64,000 bases of DNA from Rhodococcus triatomae BKS 15-14 (GTDB lineage: Bacteria; Actinomycetota; Actinomycetes; Mycobacteriales; Mycobacteriaceae): the NCBI GenBank assembly GCA_000341795.1, contig AODO01000013.1:1-64000 (forward strand). Reading direction: 5' to 3'. The notes under the pieces were generated by a model. The model searched no databases. It was not told the DNA's origin and worked only from the letters and a program-made list of their open reading frames with translations. A program made the translations under genes and the position numbers. Every line of letters starts with the position of its first letter. Position 1 is the stretch's first letter. Positions 42,417-51,303 of the stretch are shown piece by piece.

Positions 42417-45400
42417 CTAATCGAGGACGGCTTCGGCGGCTCGTTTATTCCCGACCTGCCGGAGGGTTGCGCGCCACAGCGCCTCGTACGGCCCGCCGGC
42501 GTGTCGCAGCTCCGAGTGGGAGCCGCACTCGACGACGCGGCCGTGGTCGATCACGACGACGACATCCGCGCGGGCGGCGGTGGCGAGCCGGTGTGCGACG
42601 ACCACCGACGTGCGTCGGCGGGTCAGTCGTCCTCCCGCGTCGAGCACGGTGCGCTCGGTCGCAGGGTCGAGGGTGGCGGTCGCCTCGTCGAGCAGCAGCA
42701 GGTCGGGGTCGACCAGCTCGGCGCGGGCCAGCGCCACGAGTTGCCGCTGCCCCGCGGACAGTCCCTGCCCGCGCTCGCCGATCGGGGTGAGCATGCCGCC
42801 GGGCAGCGCGGCGATGGTGTCGAGCGCTCCGACGGCCCGGGCGGCGGCGGTGATCTGGTCGCGCGTGGCGTCGGGGCGACCGTAGGCGATGTTCGACGCG
42901 ACGTCGCCGGAGAACAGGTGTGCCTCCTGCGGTACCACCCCGAGACGACCGCGGTACTGGTGCAGTGGGTAACGCCGCAGGTCGACGCCGTCGACCCGGA
43001 CCTCGCCCGCGGTGGGGTCGTAGAACCGCGCGAGCAGTTTGACGATCGTGGACTTGCCGGCGCCGGTGCGGCCGACGAGGGCGACGGTCGTCCCCGGCTC
43101 GATCCGCAACCTCACGGAGTCCAGCGCGTCGGTGTCAGCACCTTGATACCGGAACGTCACAGTGGCGAAATCGACCGTACCGGTGAGGTGGCCTTGGATC
43201 GGTGTGGCATCCGCGCTCGGAGCGGTCTCGATCGAGCTCGGCGTGCGCAGCAGGTCGCCGATCCGGCGCAGCCCGACCCTGGCCTGCTGGTAGCCGTCGA
43301 AGACCTGCGAGAGCTGCTGGATCGGACCGAACAGCAAGCCGAGATAGAGCACGAATGCGACGAGGACACCGGTCGTCGCGTCGCCGCCCGCGATCTGTGT
43401 CGCGCCCACGTACACCACTGCGGCGAGCGCGAAATCCGACAGGAGCGTGATCAGCGGAAAGTAGAGCGAGATCGCGGTCTGCGAGCGCATTCGCGCCCTG
43501 CGGTAGCTGTCGGCGCGCTCCGCGAACCGCTGGGCCGCGAAGCCCTCCCGCCGGTAGGCCTGCGCTGCACGCAGGCCCGTGACGTTCTCCTGAAAATCGG
43601 CGTTGACCAGCGAAATTCGCTCCCGTGACACCGTGTACGCGGTGGACGACACCTTCCGGAACACCAGTGTCGCGACCACCAGGGGCGGCACCGCCGCGAG
43701 CACGACGAGCGCCAGCGCCGCGTCGGTGACGATCAGCGCCACGGAGATGCCCACCACGGTCAGCACGCTCACAACGGCGGTCGACAGGCCGGTCTGCAGA
43801 AACGTCGACAGGGCGTCGACGTCGGTCGTCATGCGGGTCATGATCCGGCCGGACAGTTCACGCTCGTAGTAGTCGAGGCCGAGCCGCTGCAGGTGCGCGT
43901 AGCTGCGGACCCTCAGCCCGTAGAGGACACGTTCGCCGGCCCGCGCGGTGATCACCGTCATCGTCGCGACGATCACCCAGTCGAGTGCGACCAGGACGAC
44001 GCCGGCCGCGGTCGCCCACCAGAGGGCCGACGGCTCGTCCGGGGTGACGCCGTGGTCGATCGCGAACCGGACGATCGACGGGAACACGATGCCTATCAGG
44101 GAGTCGACGGCCAGGCACAGGACGACCGCGGCCAGGATCCAGCGGACGGGTCGCAGGATCGACGCCAGCCGGAACTCCGGCTCGGGGCGACGAAGTTCGG
44201 CGTCGTCGAGGCCCGGCAGTTCGGTCGCCGGCGGCAGGGCGGCGACGGCGGCGCGCAGTTCGGGGGTGGCCGCGACATCGCCCATCGCCGCACCGCGGGT
44301 GCCCGCACCACCCGGCCCACCGGGACGCCCGGCGCCCACGGTGGCGGTGCGGGTGGGCACCGTGTCGGTCACGACGGCGTCGAAGGCGGAGCCGGGGACG
44401 GTCGCCGGCCACAACCGTGACTCCTGGGGTTCCCGCGTGCCGCCCCCGACCACCGTGGTGTCGGCCGCCGGGGCCCCGGAACCCGAAGGGACGGCGGCGT
44501 CCTCCGGGTCCGCGAGCAGCTCGCGGAAGAGCGGACAGCGCGAGTCGAGTTCCGCGACGGTCCCCGTGTCCAGGACACGGCCGCCGTCGAGCACCGCGAC
44601 GCGGTCGGCGAGCGAGAGCGTCGACCGGCGGTGGGCGAGGATCAGGGTGGTGCGCTCACCACGCGCGCGGAGGGTCTCGAAGATCGAGGCCTCGGTGGCG
44701 GCGTCGACGGCCGAGGTCGCGTCGTCGAGAATCAGCAGCCGCGGATCGACCAACAGGGCCCGGGCCAGTGCGACGCGCTGGCGTTGTCCGCCCGAGAGGG
44801 TGAGTCCGCGTTCGCCGACGACGGTGTCGTACCCATCGGCCAGCTCCTCGATGAACTCGTCGGCCTGCGCCATTCGCGCCGCCGCGCGGATCTCCTCGGC
44901 GGTCGCATCGGGGCGGCCGAGGGCGATGTTGGCGGACACCGTGTCGGAGAACAGGAAGGGCTCGTCGAACACGAGCCCGACGGCCTCACGCAGCTGGTCC
45001 GCGCTCAGTGTCCCGAGGTCGTGGGGGTGGCCGTCGACGGTGAGTGCGACGCTGCCGGTGTCCGGGGCGTAGAACCGCGGCAGCAGCAGTGACAGGGTCG
45101 TCTTGCCCGACCCGGCCCGGCCGACGACGGCGAGGGTCTCGCCGGGAGCGATGTCGAGGTCCAACCCGTCCAGCACCGGGCGGTCCGCGTCGAACCCGAA
45201 CGTGACGCCCCGCATCCGGACCCCCAGTCGACCGGCCGGGAGCGTGGCCGGGTGAGGCGGGTCGGCGACGCCCGGCTCGGTGTCGATCACCTCGTGGACC
45301 CGCTCGACGGCCGCACGTGTCATCTGCGCGGTCGTCACCACGGACGACAACAACCGGGTCACGTTCGACATGGTTGCGACGTAGGTCGCGAACGCCAGGA

Positions 45401-46238
45401 AGGTGCCGATCGTGATGGTGCCGTTCATGGCGAGCACCCCGCCGAAGGCGATGACGCCCACGAGTCCCAGCTGCGGCAGTGCGGCCATCGTCGGGGTGAA
45501 CCGCGAGTTGATCCGGGCGGCACGGAGGCGTTCCGCGTAGAGGGTGCGGCCGAGCGTCTCGAGCCGGCCGACAGCGCGAGCCTCCTGCCCGAACCCCTTG
45601 ACGACGCGCACACCGGTCACCGTCTCCTCCACGTGCTGGGCGAGGTCGGCGGCGCGTTGCTGAGCGGACCAGGTCGCGGCGAAGAGGGTCGGCCGGAATC
45701 GCCACACCACCAGGGCCACCGCGGGAACCACCAGCAACGCGACGACGGTGAGCAGTGGCGACAGCCACGCCATCACGATCAGCGTCAGCACGAACTGGAG
45801 GAGGGCGCCGGCCGACAGCGGCACCATCGCGAGCAGGCCCTGGACCAGCTGCAGATCGGTGATCGAGCGCGAGACCACCTGACCCGTGCGGATCTGGTCC
45901 TGACCGGCGCCGTCGAGTCGCTGCAACGACGCGAGAAGACCGAGTCGCAGGTCGTGCTGGACGTCGAGGGACAGTCGGCCCGCGAGCATCCGCCGGCCGA
46001 ACTGACATGCGAATCGGACCACACCGAGCCCGGCGATGGTCAGTGCGATCGCAAGAATGCCCTCGGTGACGCCGGCGCCGGCGTCGTCGACGGCCTTCCG
46101 GGTCAGCAGCGGGAACGTGATGTCGATGACGGCCGCCACCATCGTGACCGCGAGGGCGCCGACGGTCAGTGACCGGTGCCGCCAGCACTCGGCGGTGAGT
46201 CGCCGGATCCAGCCGGGACGAGAGGTGGTGTGAGGCAT
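42417..46238 (-). CDS. Fused heterodimeric-type ABC exporter (Rv1273c-Rv1272c in one chain)
   Basis: A 1273-residue protein with two complete half-exporters (TMD1-NBD1-linker-TMD2-NBD2). NBD1 has Walker A GRAGSGKT (K379), signature LSGGQRQR and Walker B LLILDDATSAVD, where Asp replaces the catalytic Glu. NBD2 has Walker A GRTGAGKS (K1062), a changed signature LSAGQRQL and a normal Walker B LLLLDEATATLD. The two deviations fall in the same composite ATP site, so one site should be degenerate and the other active, as in heterodimeric exporters such as TM287/288. A 100-residue Gly/Pro/Ala linker joins the halves. In M. tuberculosis the halves are the separate Rv1272c and Rv1273c. Substrates may be lipids or drugs, not decidable here. 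Confidence 0.94.
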   Translation of the reverse strand: MPHTTSRPGWIRRLTAECWRHRSLTVGALAVTMVAAVIDITFPLLTRKAVDDAGAGVTEGILAIALTIAGLGVVRFACQFGRRMLAGRLSLDVQHDLRLGLLASLQRLDGAGQDQIRTGQVVSRSITDLQLVQGLLAMVPLSAGALLQFVLTLIVMAWLSPLLTVVALLVVPAVALVVWRFRPTLFAATWSAQQRAADLAQHVEETVTGVRVVKGFGQEARAVGRLETLGRTLYAERLRAARINSRFTPTMAALPQLGLVGVIAFGGVLAMNGTITIGTFLAFATYVATMSNVTRLLSSVVTTAQMTRAAVERVHEVIDTEPGVADPPHPATLPAGRLGVRMRGVTFGFDADRPVLDGLDLDIAPGETLAVVGRAGSGKTTLSLLLPRFYAPDTGSVALTVDGHPHDLGTLSADQLREAVGLVFDEPFLFSDTVSANIALGRPDATAEEIRAAARMAQADEFIEELADGYDTVVGERGLTLSGGQRQRVALARALLVDPRLLILDDATSAVDAATEASIFETLRARGERTTLILAHRRSTLSLADRVAVLDGGRVLDTGTVAELDSRCPLFRELLADPEDAAVPSGSGAPAADTTVVGGGTREPQESRLWPATVPGSAFDAVVTDTVPTRTATVGAGRPGGPGGAGTRGAAMGDVAATPELRAAVAALPPATELPGLDDAELRRPEPEFRLASILRPVRWILAAVVLCLAVDSLIGIVFPSIVRFAIDHGVTPDEPSALWWATAAGVVLVALDWVIVATMTVITARAGERVLYGLRVRSYAHLQRLGLDYYERELSGRIMTRMTTDVDALSTFLQTGLSTAVVSVLTVVGISVALIVTDAALALVVLAAVPPLVVATLVFRKVSSTAYTVSRERISLVNADFQENVTGLRAAQAYRREGFAAQRFAERADSYRRARMRSQTAISLYFPLITLLSDFALAAVVYVGATQIAGGDATTGVLVAFVLYLGLLFGPIQQLSQVFDGYQQARVGLRRIGDLLRTPSSIETAPSADATPIQGHLTGTVDFATVTFRYQGADTDALDSVRLRIEPGTTVALVGRTGAGKSTIVKLLARFYDPTAGEVRVDGVDLRRYPLHQYRGRLGVVPQEAHLFSGDVASNIAYGRPDATRDQITAAARAVGALDTIAALPGGMLTPIGERGQGLSAGQRQLVALARAELVDPDLLLLDEATATLDPATERTVLDAGGRLTRRRTSVVVAHRLATAARADVVVVIDHGRVVECGSHSELRHAGGPYEALWRATLRQVGNKRAAEAVLD

Positions 46239-46281
46239 TGCCTCCCACGGTAACCGCCGGGTCGGACGCCTCCTGACCGGG

Positions 46282-47040
46282 TCAGTCGATGTCGCGGCGT
46301 CGGGTCCACCACCAGCCGAGCCCGCAGGCGGCGACGGTCCAGATCGTCAGCGCCACGAGCGATGCCTGCCACGGCGGCAGCCACTCGATCCCGACGGGGA
46401 ACGTCAGGGTGGACAGTGTGAGTGCGCCCGGCAGCCAGCCGACGGCGCCGTCGGCGCCGACGCTGCGGAGCACCGCGCCCACGATCAGCTCGCCCACCGG
46501 AAACCAGGCGAGCAGTGTCACCGCCGCCGCCGTCGACGACGCGAACAGCAGGCTAAGCCCGGCCCCGAGCAGCGCCCAGAGCGTCGTCACCACCACGGCG
46601 ACGGGAAGGAGCGTGAGGAACTGCGGGGTGAACTCGATGGAGTCGCCGCCGAAGACGAGCAGGCACGCGACGGTGACGATCTCGACCGCGACGGCGTACC
46701 CGAACCCGAACAACGCGGTCACCCCGAGCTTGGCGGCGAGCACCGGGTCGCGACCGCGTGTGGTGAGGAAGGTCGGGGTGAAGGTGTGGTGCCGGAACTC
46801 GCTGCCCGCGTTGACCGCACCGAACACCGCGGCGGCCAGCGAGGTGGCCAGGATCGCGATCATCAGTGCGATTGTCGCGGCGGCCTCCGGGTTCTCCTCG
46901 TCGACGAGTTCGAGACCGTCGGCGACGGTCCCGTAGATGGCTCCGGTGAACAGGGCGATGACGACGGGTGCCACCGCGAGCGCCCACCAGAAGCGCAGGG
47001 TCAGGACCTTGCGCAGTTCGGAGGTGACCAGCGTGCTCAT
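46282..47040 (-). CDS. ABC-2-type permease
   Basis: A 252-residue membrane protein with about six helices, beginning MSTLVTSELRKVLTLRFWWALAVAPVV as in BcrB/ABC-2 permeases. It includes a long segment with FGAVNAGSEFRHHTFTPTFLTTR, typical of this permease group. It is the membrane partner of the ATPase just upstream and overlaps its stop by 4 bases (ATGA). Such pairs export peptides, lipids or drugs, or act in signalling; no substrate can be given. Its stop lies 43 bases before the fused exporter's start, and all three genes may share a transcript. Confidence 0.9.
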   Translation of the reverse strand: MSTLVTSELRKVLTLRFWWALAVAPVVIALFTGAIYGTVADGLELVDEENPEAAATIALMIAILATSLAAAVFGAVNAGSEFRHHTFTPTFLTTRGRDPVLAAKLGVTALFGFGYAVAVEIVTVACLLVFGGDSIEFTPQFLTLLPVAVVVTTLWALLGAGLSLLFASSTAAAVTLLAWFPVGELIVGAVLRSVGADGAVGWLPGALTLSTLTFPVGIEWLPPWQASLVALTIWTVAACGLGWWWTRRRDID

Positions 47041-48095
47041 CGAGGACCTCCGGGGTGTCCGGCGGGCGGGGGCGGGTACGCGCCGGGCGGTGGCGCCTGC
47101 GGTGGTTGGCCGGGCGGGGGCGGGTAGCCGGTCGGGGATTGCGCGTGGCCGGGCCGAGGGAACTGGCCGGAGGGGTCGACGTGCTGTGCCGTGTACTGCC
47201 CCGACGTCATCGCGAGGAAGACCTGCTCGAGATCGACACTCTCCGTGTCGGCGCCGAATACCGTCACCCCGGCGGACTCCGCGACGGCGCCGATGGTGGG
47301 GACGGGGGCGCCCCGCACGGCGAGTCGGCCGTCGGGCATCATCTGCGCGTCGACGATCCCCTGCGCGGCGAGCGCGAGCGCGAGCGTCGCGGGGTCGGAG
47401 CTGGTGACGAACACGCGGGCGCTGTGCCGTGCCCGCAGTTCCTCCATGTCGCCCTGGTAGACGAGCGATCCGCGGTTGACGATCACGACGCGGTCCACCG
47501 ACTGTTCGAGCTCACGAAGCAGATGGCTCGACACCAGCACGGTGCGTCCGACCGACGCGTAGGCGCGCAGGAACTCCCGCAGCCAGGCCATGCCCTCCGG
47601 GTCGAGCCCGTTGGCCGGTTCGTCGAGAACCAGGATCTGCGGATCGCCGAGCAGCGCGGTCGCGAGTGCGAGACGCTGCCGCATGCCAAGCGAATGCGTC
47701 GCCACCTTCTGCCGGGCGGCGGACGCGAGCCCGACCATCGCCATCACCTCGTGTGCGCGTTGGTCGGGAACGCCGACGGCTGCCGCGTACACCCGTAGAT
47801 GGTCGATCGTGCTGCGTGCGGGGTGCATTCCTCGGGAATCGAGCACCGCTCCGACGACGCGCGCCGGTTGTCCGAGGTCACCGAACGGGACGCCGGCGAT
47901 CGTGGCGTGACCGGAGGTGGGCGTGACCAGACCGAGCAACATCCGCAGCGTGGTGGTCTTGCCCGCGCCGTTCGGGCCGACGAAACCGGTGATCGATCCC
48001 GTGGGAACCTGGAAACCGAGGTTCGAGACCGCCTGCGAGGCGCCGAACAGTTTCGTCAGGCCGACGGCTTCGATGGCCGGAACTCCAGCATTCAT
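47037..48095 (-). CDS. ABC transporter ATPase with a Pro-rich tail
   Basis: A 352-residue ABC ATPase of the BcrA/DrrA type. Walker A is GPNGAGKTTTL (about residue 39-49), the signature is the variant HSLGMRQRL common in this subfamily, Walker B is ILVLDEPANGLDPEG and the H-loop is SSHLL. The last 55 residues are a Pro/Gly/Tyr/His-rich tail (PPPPGQPPQAPPPGAYPPPP) absent from most relatives and possibly a partner-binding arm. The ATG at 48095 lies 6 bases after TAAGGT, so it is probably leaderless. It is coupled to the permease by ATGA. Confidence 0.93.
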   Translation of the reverse strand: MNAGVPAIEAVGLTKLFGASQAVSNLGFQVPTGSITGFVGPNGAGKTTTLRMLLGLVTPTSGHATIAGVPFGDLGQPARVVGAVLDSRGMHPARSTIDHLRVYAAAVGVPDQRAHEVMAMVGLASAARQKVATHSLGMRQRLALATALLGDPQILVLDEPANGLDPEGMAWLREFLRAYASVGRTVLVSSHLLRELEQSVDRVVIVNRGSLVYQGDMEELRARHSARVFVTSSDPATLALALAAQGIVDAQMMPDGRLAVRGAPVPTIGAVAESAGVTVFGADTESVDLEQVFLAMTSGQYTAQHVDPSGQFPRPGHAQSPTGYPPPPGQPPQAPPPGAYPPPPAGHPGGPR

Positions 48096-48101
48096 GCCAG
48101 A

Positions 48102-48107
48102 ACCTTA
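48102..48107 (-). promoter_or_regulatory. -10 element of the ABC ATPase gene (leaderless)
   Basis: TAAGGT on the minus strand ends 6 bases before ATG at 48095. Confidence 0.5.
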
Positions 48108-48323
48108 GACGTCCCGCCGGGGGTGACCGGAGTGGCGGCCGGACCGTTCGGGGTGTCCGCTGCCCGGGACCGGCCCGGTTTCGCCCGGTGTGCGCCGCGG
48201 TCTTCGCCGGTGGGCGGGTGGAAGTGGCCCGGGGCAGGTGGATCCCGGCGAGTTGCGGTCGGCACCCCCGGCGGACAGGAGTGGTGAACCATGTGTGACA
48301 GCGTGGTCGTCGGAGGTCGTTCG

Positions 48324-48329
48324 TAGTCT
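48324..48329 (+). promoter_or_regulatory. -10 element of the zinc-ribbon protein gene (leaderless)
   Basis: TAGTCT ends 6 bases before ATG at 48336. The same hexamer and spacing precede tatB. Confidence 0.5.
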
Positions 48330-48335
48330 GGCGGC

Positions 48336-48905
48336 ATGAACGACTTGGCGCTTTTCCTTGCGGCGACGGAGCGGGACGCCGCGCTCGACGGGGACGATGT
48401 GGTGGATTCCTTGATCCGGAAGGGGATTCTCCTGCCGGTCGACTGGTCTGGTGAGGACCGGCCCGGGCACGTGGCACAGTTCGTGGCGGGTCGGGTGGCG
48501 GCCTTCGGGAAGGGCGGCGCGCTTGTCGCCGCGGTCGAGTCCGCGGCCGGCGACGCAGCCGCCGCGGTCTCGGACCGCGGCGAGCAGGTGCCGGCGATCC
48601 TGCGCGCAGTGGACGGCGCCCTGGCGGGTGCGGGGCTGGCACTGGGTGAACTCCGTTCCGGAGACGACACGTACCGGATCGGCGTCATGCGGCGCACGAG
48701 GGCCTCGAGTCGCGCGTGGGGTCTGGATCGGCCCTCTCCCGAGGTGCTTTACACCATCGTCTGTCCGTGCGGCGGCATGAACGTGTGGCAACTGCCCGAG
48801 GCGGAAGGCAAACCTGGCGACGGCGAGTGCGACTCGTGTGGTCTGAACTTGTTCGATCCTGCGGGTACCCCGATCGTGCCCATGGTTGTGGAGAACGTCG
48901 GGTAG
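48336..48905 (+). CDS. Uncharacterised protein with a C-terminal zinc-ribbon-like motif
   Basis: I do not recognise this 189-residue protein. The N-terminal 125 residues are Ala/Gly-rich and helical, without membrane segments. The end contains CPC (IVCPCGGMN) and CDSC (GECDSCGLNLFDP), 24 residues apart, a likely four-Cys zinc site. Proteins with such ribbons often bind nucleic acid or act as adaptors, but there is no further clue. The ATG at 48336 lies 6 bases after TAGTCT, so it is probably leaderless. It is divergent from the ABC pair across 240 bases and 84 bases before the MFS gene, which has its own promoter. Confidence 0.75.
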   Translation: MNDLALFLAATERDAALDGDDVVDSLIRKGILLPVDWSGEDRPGHVAQFVAGRVAAFGKGGALVAAVESAAGDAAAAVSDRGEQVPAILRAVDGALAGAGLALGELRSGDDTYRIGVMRRTRASSRAWGLDRPSPEVLYTIVCPCGGMNVWQLPEAEGKPGDGECDSCGLNLFDPAGTPIVPMVVENVG

Positions 48906-48976
48906 CCCTCACGGCGATCGATCGCAGTCGTCGGCGGCTGTGCGAGTCCGGGTGCGGGGGCCCGTTCGTCCGGCCG

Positions 48977-48982
48977 TAGCGT
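48977..48982 (+). promoter_or_regulatory. -10 element of the MFS gene (leaderless)
   Basis: TAGCGT ends 7 bases before ATG at 48990. It argues against a start at the in-frame GTG at 48981, which overlaps it. Confidence 0.5.
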
Positions 48983-48989
48983 GGCGGGA

Positions 48990-50156
48990 ATGGTGGATGC
49001 GGACCCGATCGAGCGTGTGAACACGGGCGGACGTTTCGTCGTGGCGCGGGCGTTCGTCGCGTTGTCGGTGGCGATGGGGCTGGGGCGGTTCGCCTTCACT
49101 CCGATCCTGCCGCTGATGCTCGACCAGGCGGGACTCCGGCCGGAGTCGGCCGCGACGCTCGCCACGGCCAACTACCTCGGATACCTCGCGGGCGCGGTCG
49201 CGGCCATCGCGGTGCACCGGATCGCACAGTCGGTGCTCGTGCTCCGGGTCTCGCTCGTGACGCTGGTGGCGACCGTCGCCGCCATGGCCGCGACGGAATC
49301 TGTCGCGGGGTGGCTGGCGCTGCGGTTCGTCGCCGGCGTCGCGAGTGCCGCGGTGTTCGTGTTCACCACCCGTGTCGCCCACCAGAGGGTGCGCGGCGAC
49401 GGGGACGGCGTCGGCTGGGTGTTCGGCGGTGTCGGTGGCGGGATCGTGCTCTCCGCCGTCGCAGTGCTGGCGCTGGGGGAGACCGCGAACTGGCGGGTCG
49501 CGTGGCTGGTCTCGGCCGCGCTCGCCGCGGTGCTCGCGGTCGTGGCCTGGACGCTGCCCGGGGAACCGCGGACGGCGGTGCCGACCCGGGTCCGGCAGCT
49601 CGCGGCGCCACCTGCGGCGCGGCGCGCCTTCGCGTGGTTGACGGTGGCCTACTTCTGCGAGGGTCTCGGCTACATCGTGTCGGCGACCTTCCTGGTCGCC
49701 GCTGTCGCCGCGGCAGGGTCGGCGCACTGGCTCGGTTCGGCGGTGTGGATCGCGGTGGGTGTCGCGGTGGTGCCCTCGTGCGTGCTCTGGATGCGGCTGG
49801 CCCGCAGGTACTCGCCCGCGTCCGCGATGACGGCTGCCCTGGTGCTCCAGGCGGCTGCGGTGGCGGTGTCGGCGGTGATCGGCGCCGGCGTGGTCCAGAT
49901 GGTCTCGGCGCTGTGCTTCGGCGGGACCATGATCGCGATCGTGATGCTCGCACTGGGTGAGGGGGCTCGGCTCACCGGTCCGCGCGCGGCCGCGATCCTG
50001 ACGTCGGTGTACGGGCTCGGTCAGGTGCTCGGGCCGCTGGCCGTGGCGCCGCTGCTCGGTGGCGGCTACTCCGCTGCGCTCGGCGCCGCGGCGGCGGTAC
50101 TCGCGGTGGGTGCGCTGTGCACCATCCCGGTCCTGCGGGCCGAACGGGCCGCGTAG
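48990..50156 (+). CDS. MFS transporter, YbfB/YjiJ family
   Basis: A 388-residue 12-helix major facilitator. The first helix carries the family signature ALSVAMGLGRFAFTPILPLML, typical of YbfB/YjiJ transporters. The central loop after helix 6 is short and basic (PGEPRTAVPTRVRQL), and a Gly-rich helix 11 (SVYGLGQVLGPLAVAPLLGG) follows. The substrate is unknown for this family; export of small molecules is the usual guess. The ATG at 48990 lies 7 bases after TAGCGT. No regulator or enzyme is coupled to it. Confidence 0.9.
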   Translation: MVDADPIERVNTGGRFVVARAFVALSVAMGLGRFAFTPILPLMLDQAGLRPESAATLATANYLGYLAGAVAAIAVHRIAQSVLVLRVSLVTLVATVAAMAATESVAGWLALRFVAGVASAAVFVFTTRVAHQRVRGDGDGVGWVFGGVGGGIVLSAVAVLALGETANWRVAWLVSAALAAVLAVVAWTLPGEPRTAVPTRVRQLAAPPAARRAFAWLTVAYFCEGLGYIVSATFLVAAVAAAGSAHWLGSAVWIAVGVAVVPSCVLWMRLARRYSPASAMTAALVLQAAAVAVSAVIGAGVVQMVSALCFGGTMIAIVMLALGEGARLTGPRAAAILTSVYGLGQVLGPLAVAPLLGGGYSAALGAAAAVLAVGALCTIPVLRAERAA

Positions 50157-50207
50157 CCCCTGGTCCGGGTCGTTTTCGCCGGACCCCTGGATTTGAATGA
50201 AACTAGC

Positions 50208-50219
50208 AGTTACAGTTAC
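50208..50219 (+). repeat. Short direct repeat upstream of the diiron oxygenase
   Basis: AGTTAC occurs twice in succession in an AT-rich stretch (CAGTTACAGTTACT) 55-65 bases before the ATG at 50275. It lies where a promoter and regulator site would be expected, but I see no clear -10. Confidence 0.35.
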
Positions 50220-50274
50220 TCGTGTTGCGGGCCACCGGCCCATCCACCGCTCGGCACCACACACGGGAGTAGCG

Positions 50275-51261
50275 ATGACACAGTCGACGACTCGAAACGA
50301 CCTCGACCAGGCCGATTACGACGACATCCTGCGTCGCCTGTCCGAGGCGTCCGTGGACAAGCACTTCGATCCCTACGTCGACATCGACTGGGATGCGCCC
50401 GAGTTCGCCGTGACCCCGAACGACCGGCGCTGGATCCTCCAGGCGGAGGACGACCCGCTCGGCACCCACCCGTGGTACCGCTCCCTGCCGGAGGACAAGC
50501 AGATCGAGATCGGGATGTGGCGCCAGGCCAACGTCGCGAAGGTCGGCCTGCAGTTCGAGAACATCCTGATCCGTGGCATGACCCAGTACGTCTTCTCGCT
50601 GCCGAACGGCTCCGCCGAGTACCGGTACTGCACTCACGAGTGCATCGAAGAGGGCAACCACACCCTGATGTTCCAGGAGATGGTGAACCGGATCGGGGTC
50701 GACGCACCCGGCATGGGCCCGGTCATGCGGGCACTCTCGCCGTTCGTCCCCCTCGCCGCAGGCCCCCTCTCGGAGCTCTTCTTCGTCGGTGTGCTCGCGG
50801 GTGAGGAGCCGATCGACCACATCCAGAAGGCGTTCCTGCGCGGGGACGGCAACCTGCACCCCATCATGAAGAGCGTCATGGCGATCCACGTTGCCGAGGA
50901 GGCTCGGCACATCTCGTTCGCGCATCAGTACCTGCGACGCCGCGTTCCCCAGATGTCCCGCCTCGGCCGCTTCGCGCTCTCGCTCGCCATGCCGATCACC
51001 ATGCGCGTGCTCTGCGACGTGATCGTCGTGCCGCCGAAGTCGTTCTGGCGCAAGTTCGACATTCCGAAGTCGGTGCGCAAGGACCTGTTCTGGGGCAAGC
51101 CCGAATCACGCAAGATGCTCCGCGACTACTTCGGTGACGTCCGCATGCTCGCGCAGGACGCGGGCCTGATGAACCGTGCCTCGAAGCTGGTCTGGAAGGC
51201 GTGCAAGATCGACGGCGACGTCTCCCGCTTCCGCAGCGAACCGGTCCGCCGCGCCGCCTGA
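50275..51261 (+). CDS. AurF-type diiron oxygenase (Rv0885-like)
   Basis: A 328-residue helical protein with two diiron-binding motifs of the p-aminobenzoate N-oxygenase AurF family: THECIEEGNHTLMFQEM and IHVAEEARHISFAH (ExxH types), plus an upstream Glu in QFENILIRG. AurF oxidises an aromatic amine to the nitro group; the mycobacterial relative Rv0885 has no known substrate. The ATG at 50275 has GGGAG about 6 bases upstream; a longer frame from 50197 has no ribosome site. The gene is followed 42 bases later by fprB, the same pair as Rv0885-Rv0886, so FprB may reduce the diiron centre directly through its ferredoxin domain. Confidence 0.88.
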   Translation: MTQSTTRNDLDQADYDDILRRLSEASVDKHFDPYVDIDWDAPEFAVTPNDRRWILQAEDDPLGTHPWYRSLPEDKQIEIGMWRQANVAKVGLQFENILIRGMTQYVFSLPNGSAEYRYCTHECIEEGNHTLMFQEMVNRIGVDAPGMGPVMRALSPFVPLAAGPLSELFFVGVLAGEEPIDHIQKAFLRGDGNLHPIMKSVMAIHVAEEARHISFAHQYLRRRVPQMSRLGRFALSLAMPITMRVLCDVIVVPPKSFWRKFDIPKSVRKDLFWGKPESRKMLRDYFGDVRMLAQDAGLMNRASKLVWKACKIDGDVSRFRSEPVRRAA

Positions 51262-51303
51262 GCCGTTCGGCCCGGCTCGACAACCCAGATCGGAACCGCT
51301 CCC

